NCBI RefSeq assembly: GCF_022558445.1
Contig: NZ_CP054699.1
Coordinates: 1,692,001 to 1,756,000, forward strand
From: Candidatus Contubernalis alkalaceticus
GTDB taxonomy: Bacteria; Bacillota; Dethiobacteria; SKNC01
Direction of reading: 5' to 3'
DNA length: 64,000 bases
The position numbers were made by a program, and so were the translations under genes. Within the stretch, counting starts at the first letter, position 1. Every line of letters starts with the position of its first letter. Below, piece after piece: positions 45,655 through 54,129 of the stretch. The notes under the pieces were generated by a model that searched no databases, was not told where the DNA came from, and saw only the letters and a list, made by a program, of their open reading frames with translations.

Positions 45655-46694
45655 TGTACCATGCACTTATCATTTTCTTAAAAGACGTAAAGGATATGGT
45701 TCGCAATATGTCATTTATTTTTATTATTATGATGCCGCTGATAATTGGCGGAGGGTATACCTACCTGCTTCCCGACGGCCTGATCAGTGTAGGTTACCTG
45801 GGAGAAGCACCGGTATTCCTGGCAGAGATGGCCGAAACTGAGGAAATATACCTGAGGGAATACACCAGAGAAAATGAACTGAAAGAAGCATTGGGACGAA
45901 ATATCCAGATAGGAGTGATTCTCCCCCAGGGATACCAGGAGGCCCTGGAAGAGGGAAACCCGAAAAAAATAACGATTTTGGAAAACACGGAGAATCACCC
46001 GCTGGCAAATATGATTTTGTTTATGTACCTTAGCGCTGCAGGAGAACAGGTTATGCCAGATGTAGAGGTAGAGCGTATCGTGAAAGATGACGAAACACCC
46101 CCTAGGGGTATGCATACCCAGATCTCAGTAATAAGTGTGGTTATGGGATTAGTAATGATTGGTACTCTGCTGGTACCCTCCTTGATTGTTGAGGAAAAAG
46201 AAAAAGGAACCCTGAGAGCGATGGTGACCGCAGGGATCAGTTTTCCTGTGATTATTACCAGCAAAGCCATTACCGGATTTTTATTGTGCAGCATAGTAGG
46301 CCTGCTAACCGCTTTGGTTAGCAGCTTGAATATAAGCTCTCCGGGTGTCTTTTTCACTTTTCTAATTTTGGGGGCAATACTTACTACTTTAACAGGTCTA
46401 ATAGTAGGTGGATTGACGGAAGACCTGATGACCCTGAATGAAATATCATCCATGGTGATGATTTTTTTACTGGTTCCCGTTCTTCTTCAAAATGTTGCCC
46501 TTCATCCCATTATAGAAAAAATCATGATGGTAATTCCCACTAATTGGATAATAGATGCTTTCTACCTATCCCTTTTACCAGCAGTTGATTGGGGCAGGCT
46601 GTATTTACCTCTGTTTATTTTAACCGCTGCCAATTGTATACTGTTTTTTGCAGCGGTAATTACACTTCGGAGAGCAAGCGAGCGGGTGGCATAG
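45654..46694 (+). CDS. ABC-2 type permease
   Basis: A 346-residue ABC-2 membrane protein. A first helix at residues 20-38 (FIFIIMMPLIIGGGYTYLL) is followed by an extracytoplasmic domain of about 140 residues, then five or six helices (SVVMGLVMIGTLLVPSLIV with the EEKEKGTLRAM coupling helix, GFLLCSIVGLLTALVSS, and others). It forms the channel for the preceding ATPase. The substrate is unknown. Confidence 0.88.
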   Translation: MYHALIIFLKDVKDMVRNMSFIFIIMMPLIIGGGYTYLLPDGLISVGYLGEAPVFLAEMAETEEIYLREYTRENELKEALGRNIQIGVILPQGYQEALEEGNPKKITILENTENHPLANMILFMYLSAAGEQVMPDVEVERIVKDDETPPRGMHTQISVISVVMGLVMIGTLLVPSLIVEEKEKGTLRAMVTAGISFPVIITSKAITGFLLCSIVGLLTALVSSLNISSPGVFFTFLILGAILTTLTGLIVGGLTEDLMTLNEISSMVMIFLLVPVLLQNVALHPIIEKIMMVIPTNWIIDAFYLSLLPAVDWGRLYLPLFILTAANCILFFAAVITLRRASERVA

Positions 46695-46762
46695 TAGTGC
46701 TATGGCTAACTGCAGACGAAAGCTTTCTAAAACTATCTTTTCTTTTTTATAGTAATACTAGC

Positions 46763-46790
46763 CAGCAGCTTCACTTCAGTGAAGCTGCTG
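46763..46790 (+). terminator. hairpin after ABC operon
   Basis: CAGCAGCTTCACT at 46763-46775 pairs with AGTGAAGCTGCTG at 46778-46790 (13 bp, two-base loop), followed by a short T-rich stretch. It lies between two converging genes and can serve both strands. Confidence 0.7.
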
Positions 46791-47153
46791 TTATTTCGGA
46801 GTTCTGTAGTACTTTTGAACAGCTTGAATTCCTTCATAAATTTCATTCCGTGAATAGTCACAGTTAAGCAATGTTTCATCAGTCAATTCGTTTAAATCCT
46901 TAAAAAATGCAATGGCAACTTTTAAGTGCTCTTTGCTTCTATTGCGTTCAACCTCTTCAAAAAGAAGGTCCTCTGCTTCATTAATCTTTCTATCCTGAAT
47001 TAATTTTTTCAATCTGTAATATAAAAAGCCGCTGTCTGAAATGTTTTCTTGTTCATCAAATATCTCAATCGTAATAATATCTTTTTTAAAAAATCTGACT
47101 GCTGCCTTCGACAGGTTTTCTATTTCTCGCATTATATAGTCATTGTTAAACAT
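46791..47153 (-). CDS. DUF6483-like protein
   Basis: A 120-residue helical protein: MFNNDYIMREIENLSKAAVR, FLYYRLKKLIQDRKINEAED, LLFEEVERN. This pattern fits small clostridial proteins of the DUF6483 group, function unknown. GGAGGAAAACAT precedes the start. It converges with the ABC operon. Confidence 0.7.
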   Translation of the reverse strand: MFNNDYIMREIENLSKAAVRFFKKDIITIEIFDEQENISDSGFLYYRLKKLIQDRKINEAEDLLFEEVERNRSKEHLKVAIAFFKDLNELTDETLLNCDYSRNEIYEGIQAVQKYYRTPK

Positions 47154-47217
47154 ATGTTTTCCTCCTGGTGGGTGTGTTTTTTAGATAATTTGCACGATAA
47201 TCATTTCTATGGATTAT

Positions 47218-47270
47218 ATTAGAAAATACCAGCGAGTATCTTTGGGGTCTATTGACCCCGTGAGGATGTC
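47218..47270 (+). mobile_element. miniature IS200/IS605 end-to-end derivative
   Basis: AGAAAATACCAGCG.. TTTGGGGTCTATTGACCCC matches the 41905 end of the IS605 element, and the hairpin is followed directly by GTGAGGATGTCAC, the other end's sequence. The whole interior has been lost, probably by exchange between the two identical hairpins. Confidence 0.65.
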
Positions 47271-47380
47271 ACAGAGAAATCCTTGGTCCCCACCGCTCAA
47301 TCTCAGCACAAGGAATTTTAGAAATCAGATAGCTAGATGTCAAGTGTCCTCAAATAATGAAAATAAAGTTTTCTATAATT

Positions 47381-47510
47381 CTCTTTATACGGCAGTGAAT
47401 TGGAAATTCCTCTTTCCGGGAGATGCTTCTCCGCTGATGGTAACCTGCTCGGTGGTAACTTTGTGGCCCCTGGCGGCAAGTTGTTCTTTCAGCTTTTGGG
47501 CCACAGAATA
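47381..47510 (-). pseudogene. fragment of the flavodoxin gene
   Basis: Nearly identical to 39797-39928 in the flavodoxin CDS (about 130 bp, few changes). It has neither start nor end of the gene. Confidence 0.7.
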
Positions 47511-47639
47511 TCCTAATAGGGGCCTGTCCCTCACCGTGTTACTGGCCCCGAGAGAGAGTTTCTAAAAAATTGCCAAGGGGCAAGGGCCGGAAACTACCGG
47601 ATAATAGCGCTCCGGCAAGGTTTGCACACCCCGTATTCC

Positions 47640-47782
47640 TTGATATGTTCCCGCAAACAAGGTGACTCGAGTTGATGGCATTGATGTCAGAAGTTGATTT
47701 TTGACCCCCGACGTATGTGGGAACATATCAATCGGTTTTTTACTTATTTTTAAGAAACCGAGGTATGAGGGAACATGTCGAT
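47640..47782. mobile_element. MITE-like element, copy A
   Basis: Begins TTGATATGTTCCC and ends GGGAACATGTCGA, with an internal GGGAACATATCAA at 47719. The right half (two repeats spaced about 50 bp, GGTTTTTT between) is shared with 53250-53325. The repeated ends are like those of IS21-type elements, but no gene is present. Confidence 0.5.
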
Positions 47783-47826
47783 TAATAACGAGACTGAAAA
47801 ATCCCTAGATAATTACTCTTTTTTAA

Positions 47827-48174
47827 TTATTTTGTAAGCAACCTAAGAATAACAATTGTTATGCCTGATAGATACAAAACTGTGAATATAACTTTATTGT
47901 CCTTAGCTAACCATTTCGGAAGAAATATATCAAATCCAATTTCTCTTTTATTATCGTACTTTTCTGCGATAGTTGTTAATGGACATTTCCATCCATTTAG
48001 AAAAAGTATTACACCTTCTATTCCTACTATTAATATTGCAATAAATGTGAATGCATTAACTATGTTCTTTATTGATGAGTAAAGTATGTAGGATATTAAT
48101 ATCACAAAAACAACCCAAATGATTGTATGGAATAATTTAATGAAAAATAATTTAATTGTTTCATTTTTGTGCAT
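47827..48174 (-). CDS. membrane protein, DUF2784-like
   Basis: A 115-residue protein with four hydrophobic segments. The loop FLNGWKCPLTTIAEKYDNKR followed by FDIFLPKWLAK resembles the WxCPLT motif of DUF2784 and related small membrane proteins. The function is unknown. Confidence 0.6.
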   Translation of the reverse strand: MHKNETIKLFFIKLFHTIIWVVFVILISYILYSSIKNIVNAFTFIAILIVGIEGVILFLNGWKCPLTTIAEKYDNKREIGFDIFLPKWLAKDNKVIFTVLYLSGITIVILRLLTK

Positions 48175-48343
48175 TTTATAAATTTCACCCCATAGTAGAG
48201 ATTATCGCACAGCCTACTTTAAATATTTACATTTTAACATATTTTTTTATTACAACTAATCAGAAAAACTTTTGCTCCCAATCCTTCCTTGGTCATGACC
48301 ATCTTCCTTTCTAAAAGGGGATTGTCATCACCATACACCGGCT

Positions 48344-48865
48344 TTACCCGGCAGAAAAGGCCGAACGGGTCTGTACCCAAAGATTTTGTTTCACTGCCTG
48401 GTGGACAACGCGGCTTAGCCATCCAGTTGTCTCGCCTACGTACTGCCGGAGCCGTTGGAGTCGGGTTCCGGGAAAGGGAGTTTTTTCCACTGTATTGTCT
48501 TTTGTCATGGTGTTCAACACACCCAGCAGGTGGCAGGTGAGACCGTCAAACCAGGAAACCCAGCGTCTAATGGTGGAATTTTCCACAATGACCAGTGAGA
48601 TGTTTCCTTCCAGAACGGCTTCAACACTTTTGACTGCATGGCGTTTGTAGGGGATCACACTGCCGGGAAGTTCGTGATGGATCCTGCTGCAGGATTCACA
48701 TTTCAACCGTCTGATGCGGATGGTCTTAGTCTGAGGGTTGCCTTCACTGGTTTCAATGATTTTCCTGTTGCGGCTTCCAATGACAGTGGCTTTCTCGCCA
48801 CGACAACAGGGACAACAAAATGGCTCCAGACTCCTAACAAAAAACACTGGTTTCAGGGTTTTCAA
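48344..48865 (-). CDS. DUF6431 protein, probably transposon related
   Basis: A 173-residue protein with a zinc-finger region (FCCPCCRGE, then LKCESCSRIHHELPG) and a helical, HTH-like part (YKRHAVKSVEAVLEG, STIRRWVSWFDGL). This is the arrangement of DUF6431 proteins, which occur beside mobile DNA. A nested stem-loop (48885-48984) lies directly upstream. It may be a truncated transposase. Confidence 0.65.
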   Translation of the reverse strand: MKTLKPVFFVRSLEPFCCPCCRGEKATVIGSRNRKIIETSEGNPQTKTIRIRRLKCESCSRIHHELPGSVIPYKRHAVKSVEAVLEGNISLVIVENSTIRRWVSWFDGLTCHLLGVLNTMTKDNTVEKTPFPGTRLQRLRQYVGETTGWLSRVVHQAVKQNLWVQTRSAFSAG

Positions 48866-48884
48866 TCAACTCATATTCTGATAG

Positions 48885-48984
48885 AATGACCATAAGAGTT
48901 GTGTGAGACGTCCCTGAGACTGCTGTGGTGAGCAGTCTATCAAAAAGGGGCGTCTTTCCTTTCTTAAGAGTAGTTATGGTCATT
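48885..48984 (-). ncRNA. nested stem-loop upstream of DUF6431 gene
   Basis: Three stems nest inside one another: AATGACCATAA with TTATGGTCATT (48885-48895 / 48974-48984), AGACGTCCCT with AGGGGCGTCT (48906-48915 / 48946-48955, one G-U pair) and AGACTGCT with AGCAGTCT (48917-48924 / 48931-48938). It may be an RNA leader, a transposon end or a hairpin target. The choice of ncRNA is tentative. Confidence 0.4.
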
Positions 48985-49036
48985 ATATCTGGCAATTTTC
49001 GGACAGGCAAGTCAGTCAGCAATTGGTCATTTTTTG

Positions 49037-49825
49037 CTATCTTAAACAATTATTAGTTGATTCAATGACTGTAAGATTCAAACCTTCATATGAAATATTT
49101 CCACTAGAAGTTCCTACCTTGATATATGCATCTATACCTGGATAAAGAAAAACTGTAATTGTGCCGGATTGAGAGCCAATTTCCAAGTCTTCTTGAATAG
49201 CTGAAACTTCAACTGAAATGCTACCACGCTTGGTACAGATCTTATGTATACCGCCTGCTTCGGTAACGCTAATTTTGCCATTATCGGTTATTGCATTTAC
49301 TAAACCAGTAACTCCATTAATTTCAATCCCGCCTGTGGACGTTTGGACTGAGACTTCCCCAGCAATATTCTTTACATTGATACTGCCACTTTATGTCTGT
49401 GCAATGACATCTCCTGCGACATTCTCAACATTGATACTTCCTGTTGAATTATCTACCTGGGACACTAGTATTCCTTCAGGCACTCTTATTTGGTACTCAA
49501 CGCCAACTATTAGGGATGCTCTATTACTGTATTCACTGCTTATAACAATTCTATCGCTAACTTTTACCTCAATATTTACCTGATCCAGAAATAGCCCTAA
49601 CACGCTCTGTTTGACAGCTACAACCTCTATATAGTCCTGTTCCCAACTTGTAATTGATATGCTTCCTGTTTTGTTGTAAACTTGCAGTAGTGCCCCTGGC
49701 TCAACAAAATATTTTTCAAGGAATTCTTCTTTTTTTATACCAAACATAAATATCGCACCTCCTACAATTAACACAATGAGCAATGCAAGACCTGCTATTA
49801 ATAGAATCTTATTGCACCCTTTCAT
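49037..49825 (-). pseudogene. DUF4097 membrane-anchored beta-repeat protein with in-frame TAA
   Basis: It starts MKGCNKILLIAGLALLIVLI (membrane anchor) and runs through SISITSWEQDYIEVVAVKQS and VDNSTGSINVENVAGDVIAQ to a TAA at 49391. It continues in the same frame as SGSINVKNIAGEVSVQTSTG, GIEINGVTGLVNAIT and more repeats to a TAG at 49037. These beta-solenoid repeats define DUF4097. Without the stop it would be about 262 residues. A Lys codon may have become TAA. Confidence 0.78.
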
Positions 49826-49899
49826 TCTATTTGACCGCCTTTCTAAGATTTGGGTATAAATAAAAAATGACTTGATAATTTTCTTGCATCATTTTTTTC

Positions 49900-50667
49900 T
49901 CACCAGTTTTTCCTAATGGTATAAGCTATCCTATCACATAGGTTCCCTGCACTTTTTTTTATAAGGCCCAATTTAGCCTCATAATAATAGTCAGAGTGAA
50001 ACCATCCCTTTTCATTATAATAAGAAAAATCACGCGAGCAACTATCTTCAAATTGTAAACATGTTCTTATTAATCTAAAAAGGATTAAACTAAAAAATGA
50101 TGGCGTACTTAATTTTGACTGAATAAGTCCTTTGTAAAACCTTTCAGCAGATTTTTTCATTTCTTTTTCGATCCATTTTTGCTGATAATCGGTGATTGGT
50201 TCTGATGTTCGCACACAACTGCCTTTAATTACCTCAAAACCTAATCTCTTCCCTACGAACTCCAAATATTTAAGAACTCCCCTTCCACCAAAAACTCCTT
50301 GGGTTACGACAGCTATATAAGTTTTACTAAAAAAACATGGACGATGAAAAATATAAGAAGATCTATCTATAAAATTTTTCATTCGAGCCGTCACCTGAAA
50401 TCCATAAACAGGAGTAGCAAAAATAACCCCATCAGAATTATCCAATTTCTCCAGCAACTTATCTCTATCATCTTTTAAAGGACAATATTGTTCTCCTTTT
50501 TCAAAACATAGCTTGCATCCTTGGCAAAACTCTAGGTGAAACTCGCTTAAAAAAATATACTCAAATTCTATATCTACATATTGCATCAAGTTGCTTTCCA
50601 TTTTCTGGACAGCGTTATAAGTAGCGTTTTTGCTCTGACTCCCAATTACCGCAACCACTTTCTTCAT
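49900..50667 (-). CDS. NADPH-dependent FMN reductase-like flavoprotein
   Basis: A 255-residue flavodoxin-fold protein: VVAVIGSQSKNATYNAVQKM with the FMN loop, FCQGCKLCFEKGEQYCPLKD (four Cys, probable Fe-S site as in iron-sulfur flavoproteins) and GVIFATPVYGFQVTARMKNF. The C-terminal 100 residues are less usual. It lies downstream of two FMN-binding genes in the same orientation, and the whole set is probably controlled by the adjacent TetR protein. Confidence 0.85.
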   Translation of the reverse strand: MKKVVAVIGSQSKNATYNAVQKMESNLMQYVDIEFEYIFLSEFHLEFCQGCKLCFEKGEQYCPLKDDRDKLLEKLDNSDGVIFATPVYGFQVTARMKNFIDRSSYIFHRPCFFSKTYIAVVTQGVFGGRGVLKYLEFVGKRLGFEVIKGSCVRTSEPITDYQQKWIEKEMKKSAERFYKGLIQSKLSTPSFFSLILFRLIRTCLQFEDSCSRDFSYYNEKGWFHSDYYYEAKLGLIKKSAGNLCDRIAYTIRKNW

Positions 50668-50774
50668 AAGAACACTCCCCCATAAATTGCTCTTACTTTA
50701 CCTAACAACCTTGTATCATAAGGAACCCAGCTAAGAGAAACGTAATCATGTTTCAAAACCCCAGTTCATAATAA

Positions 50775-51182
50775 CTAATCACTATTTTTCGCTTTGCTTA
50801 AAGCAATTTCCAAGGACTTAAGAAATGCTTTATGAGTGACAGTTGCACCGCTGGTTACATCCACCTCCAATGATTGTGCATTGATGACTCTGTTGAACAA
50901 TTCACTGGGATGATACTTGTTTTGTCGAGTTAGTTCAGGCTTTAATAGCTGGATATCTGTGACATTTCCAGAAGTCACTGTCACCATCACTTTTTTTGCT
51001 CTCATTTTGAGCATACCACCATCATATTCACCAAAATAAGTGCCCTCTTTAAGATTGTTAAAATCCACGTTATTAATAGTAAGATTTCTGCCCTCAAGCC
51101 GTTCAATAGCTAATATCGTCCATCCTGCTGCCAGCGCCAAAACCAGAAACACCGACAATAATTTTAGTTTTCTTTTTAGCAT
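50775..51182 (-). CDS. FMN-binding domain protein, membrane anchored
   Basis: A 135-residue protein with a signal/anchor helix (LLSVFLVLALAAGWTILAIE) and an FMN_bind domain: FNNLKEGTYFGEYDGG, MVTVTSGNVTDIQLL, VDVTSGATVTHKAFLKSLE. The SGAT motif (Thr) fits covalent flavinylation outside the membrane. The start MLKRKLK at 51182 has GGGAGGAAAAG upstream. It is a tandem paralogue of the next gene upstream. Confidence 0.87.
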   Translation of the reverse strand: MLKRKLKLLSVFLVLALAAGWTILAIERLEGRNLTINNVDFNNLKEGTYFGEYDGGMLKMRAKKVMVTVTSGNVTDIQLLKPELTRQNKYHPSELFNRVINAQSLEVDVTSGATVTHKAFLKSLEIALSKAKNSD

Positions 51183-51223
51183 TTTAACTTTTCCTCCCTT
51201 GACCAAGCATGTTTATCCTTTTT

Positions 51224-51637
51224 TTATTCAATTAGTGCTTTGAGCAGAGCGTCTTCAACCGCACTGAGGTAAGTTTTTGAGGTAACGGTAGCTCCGCTGA
51301 TGGTATCCACATCCAATGATTGTAACGTAATTATGGAATTAATTAATTCATTCATATTCCCTTCAGAGACTTCGGATGGATGGTCTTCCTCCAATAATTG
51401 AATGGCAGTGATCTTTCCTGAATTTATTGTAACCTGTAGTTTCTTGGCCCTTAATCTGAGATTTCCGGCATAGCCGCCATACTCTCCAATATAAGTACCG
51501 TCATTGAGATTATTAAAATCTACAGCGCCCACAGAGAGACTTCTGTTTTCACGCCAGGTTTCAACGGCTAAAAATGTTACAAATCCTAAAACTGCTACAA
51601 GAGTAATCACTAGTACCACTAACAGTATTTTTCGCAC
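51224..51637 (-). CDS. FMN-binding domain protein, membrane anchored (tandem paralogue)
   Basis: A 137-residue protein with an N-terminal helix (IL LVVLVITLVAVLGFVTFL) and FMN_bind domain: FNNLNDGTYIGEYGGYAG, LQVTINSGKITAIQLL, VDTISGATVTSKTYLSAVE, with an SGAT flavinylation site. It is the first gene of the operon that starts behind a GAATGAAT inverted repeat. Confidence 0.88.
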   Translation of the reverse strand: MRKILLVVLVITLVAVLGFVTFLAVETWRENRSLSVGAVDFNNLNDGTYIGEYGGYAGNLRLRAKKLQVTINSGKITAIQLLEEDHPSEVSEGNMNELINSIITLQSLDVDTISGATVTSKTYLSAVEDALLKALIE

Positions 51638-51747
51638 ACATAGTTCCTCCCTTCATTTTTTCAAACATACTATCAAACCGAAATCCACGTTTCTTTGCTC
51701 TCACGGAGATTATGCTTCTCACTTTTCACCCATCCTTTTACAAGAGT

Positions 51748-51773
51748 GAATGAATATTGAATGTAATTCATTC
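51748..51773. promoter_or_regulatory. TetR-type operator at FMN-binding operon
   Basis: GAATGAAT at 51748-51755 and ATTCATTC at 51766-51773 form a perfect 8-bp inverted repeat, 110 bases before the first FMN-binding gene. The half sites match the repeat before the TetR gene. Confidence 0.72.
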
Positions 51774-51805
51774 ATGTAATAACAAAAAATAACTGCCTGG
51801 TCTAT

Positions 51806-52396
51806 CTATTCCTTATGACAGTCAGTTAACCCTTTCATTATGAACTCTACTAAGTAATATATAATCTGCGGAAAGTGGTGAACTCCAATATCTCCCTTAT
51901 GAACGTCGATATAATGTACAGAGTTCAATAAAGCTAATATAAGCTCATCATCCAGGTCAATTCTGATTTTATCTTCAGCTTTCCATTTTTTTATCAGTTC
52001 TGATGCAGTGCTCTGGAACAACTCTCCTATGCTTTCTATACCGTCTTGTTCATGGAAATGTTGCTCCAATTTACTGACCAGTTCCTTGTTATTCCATTCC
52101 CTTAGAATCTTATTTGTGTTCATTGCGTTAAGATTCTGTGTCACTAATTTTGTAACTAGCGCTAATGGATCATCTTCATTGAGGTTAAAAGATTCCAGCA
52201 AGCTCTTTTTTTGCTTTTCATTTTCTTTCATAAGGACTTCAAAGAAAATCTGCTCTTTTGAGTCGTAGTAGTTATAAAATGTACCTACACCTATTCCAGC
52301 TAGCTTTGCAATGTCTGCAACACCAATTTCTTTAAAGCCTTTTATATAGAATAATTCCCTCGCACTTTTAAATATCTCTTGTCGTTTGTCTAACAT
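51806..52396 (-). CDS. TetR-family transcriptional regulator
   Basis: A 196-residue protein. The N-terminal HTH is typical: ARELFYIKGFKEIGVADIAK, LAGIGVGTFYNYYDSKEQIF. The C-terminal ligand-binding domain is unassigned. The start MLDKRQEIFK at 52396 follows CGGAGGGATAC; a frame 27 bases longer exists. It lies between two copies of the same operator and probably represses both itself and the flavoprotein operon. Confidence 0.9.
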   Translation of the reverse strand: MLDKRQEIFKSARELFYIKGFKEIGVADIAKLAGIGVGTFYNYYDSKEQIFFEVLMKENEKQKKSLLESFNLNEDDPLALVTKLVTQNLNAMNTNKILREWNNKELVSKLEQHFHEQDGIESIGELFQSTASELIKKWKAEDKIRIDLDDELILALLNSVHYIDVHKGDIGVHHFPQIIYYLVEFIMKGLTDCHKE

Positions 52397-52413
52397 AAAG
52401 TATCCCTCCGAGT

Positions 52414-52439
52414 GAATGAACATTTTATTTTATTCATTC
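52414..52439. promoter_or_regulatory. TetR-type operator at its own gene
   Basis: GAATGAA at 52414-52420 and TTCATTC at 52433-52439, the same half sites as at 51748-51773, just upstream of the tetR start. Confidence 0.72.
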
Positions 52440-52456
52440 GTATCTTATCATTATTC

Positions 52457-53020
52457 TTAATAATAGTCAACATCGGCTCCAACGCCCGACTTAAATTCCA
52501 CCGTAAACTTCTCTTCAAAAACTCTCACTTTCTTAATAAGCCTTCTTACTAGCTGTTCATCATATTCTTCCAATTCTCTTGGTTGATCATCTAAGAACTC
52601 TGCCATTTCAATAATGCGTTGTCTTTTTCCTTCACGCTCTGCATTTTCAATCAGGGCGTTTTGCTTCAATTCCCTAAGGCGATAGATCTCATCTGCCACA
52701 TCCTCATAATTCGCTTTGGAATTGGCCAGTCTTAATAATTCTTTTGAAGCTCGTCCAGTTTTTCATCAATGTCTTTTGTGGCTTTGTCGCATTCTTCATT
52801 TAAAACGGTGGCAATATTTTCGATTAAGACTGCAAGGAAAATGTCTTTTTCGGCCAGCACATCATTTATTGCTTTTACAACTGCTACCTTTAAAGCCTCT
52901 TCATTGATGGTTGGGGAGGGGCAGTCGGAACCTTTTTCTTCAAGGCGGCTGACGCATCGCCAGACAATGGACCTGCATCCTCGATTGTTCCAATGAACCC
53001 TTTGGATGGCTCCATCTATT
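52457..53020 (-). pseudogene. large serine recombinase, C-terminal relic
   Basis: The most upstream part reads GAIQRVHWNNRGCRSIVWRC, VSRLEEKGSDCPSPTINEEA, the recombinase zinc-ribbon domain. The coiled-coil part continues VLNEECDKATKDIDEKLDEL, then, after a one-base shift near 52738, LANSKANYEDVADEIYRLRE, ending EYDEQLVRRLIKKVRVFEEK. The catalytic N-terminus is absent. A middle fragment of such a gene lies at 60265-60473. Confidence 0.8.
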
Positions 53021-53074
53021 CTGTCTCCTCAACCCTACCATTTTTGAGGTCGTATTTTATCCAAAAAAACACCC

Positions 53075-53323
53075 TCAATATGTTCCCATGAACGCATATC
53101 GAGGGGTTAAGTCGAGTGGACAGATTTACTTTCATTTTATGAAACTTAGTAATTTCAATACTTTTCGAACTTTAAATTATAGACATCAATACTACGCACT
53201 CCACGTGGCTCGAGAGGATAGCATTGATGGCAGAGGGCGATTTTTGCACCTTGCGTATGAGGAAACATATCAATGGGTTTTTGGCTGTTTTTCCGAAAAG
53301 GGACGTTCAAGGGAACATATCAA
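53075..53323. mobile_element. MITE-like element, copy B
   Basis: Begins TCAATATGTTCCC (53075) and ends GGGAACATATCAA (53311-53323), with an internal GGAAACATATCAA at 53261. It shares both ends and internal GGCTCGAG..GATGGC sequence with copy A at 47640-47782. It sits upstream of the serine recombinase relic. Confidence 0.5.
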
Positions 53324-53361
53324 CTTTCTTTGCTTTTATAAAATTGCGGCATATCTCGCTG

Positions 53362-53970
53362 TCATTTAGACTTTATATTTTCTTTGTTTTTAATATAATA
53401 TCCAGAAATTAGTCCCACAAAAATTCCTGTAAGATGAGCAACACCACTATCTAATGCTTGAGGAATTAAAATTGCAGAAAATACACTAAAGACAATCAAA
53501 GCTAATACCCACCACATAGCCTTCGATTTTAGTATTACTGTACTAGGGCGCATAACTGCGAATGCAGAAACTACTCCCATAACGGCTGCAGAAGCCCCCG
53601 CAATAAGCCCTGTTCGCTCAATTATTAATCCGTTAAATGGAAATGCCAGACTACCCATCAGCCCTGCTATCAAATAGACCATTACTACTGTTTTTGCGTT
53701 TGTAATCTTTTCTAATCTTGAACCAAAATATAAAAATAAACCCATATTTAAAATTATGTGAATAAGCACTTGATGTGAGAAAAATACAGTAACTAATGTC
53801 CAAGGTTTTTCTAGTATCAAAGATATCTCATGATTCAACAATAATTTCGCTCCAAGGCTAGGAATTATATTTAAAGCGATAAATACAATTAAATTTATAA
53901 ATATAATAACTAACGTCCCTTGTCCATCACGGATTATTTCTTTGTACTTCTCGACCATCTTGTTATTCAT
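53362..53970 (-). CDS. rhomboid-family intramembrane protease
   Basis: A 202-residue protein with six or seven hydrophobic helices. The catalytic Ser lies in LIAGASAAVMGVVSAF (GxS, variant GASAA) and the His in GVAHLTGIFVGLISG. HIILNMGLFLYFGSRLEKI is the typical loop with N and the ER motif. The start MNNKMVEK at 53970 has AAGGAGGAC just before it. The substrate is unknown. Confidence 0.86.
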   Translation of the reverse strand: MNNKMVEKYKEIIRDGQGTLVIIFINLIVFIALNIIPSLGAKLLLNHEISLILEKPWTLVTVFFSHQVLIHIILNMGLFLYFGSRLEKITNAKTVVMVYLIAGLMGSLAFPFNGLIIERTGLIAGASAAVMGVVSAFAVMRPSTVILKSKAMWWVLALIVFSVFSAILIPQALDSGVAHLTGIFVGLISGYYIKNKENIKSK

Positions 53971-54129
53971 TTTTAGTCCTCCTTGTGTTATGTTTTTAAG
54001 CACTTCTGTATCATCTCTACCAATGGGAAGAGTATTTACGCTAATCGGGGCCAAAGAAAAAGCCTTTGGCTAATATCCCTTAAGGCAAAGTCCCCTATAT
54101 ATGAAGTTAGATTTCTTGTTTCCAGCGCA

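Noticed and set aside
48834-49049. A 71-residue open frame upstream of the DUF6431 gene
   Set aside because: It runs across the nested stem-loop, overlaps the DUF6431 start in another frame, has no clear ribosome binding site and no protein-like conservation.
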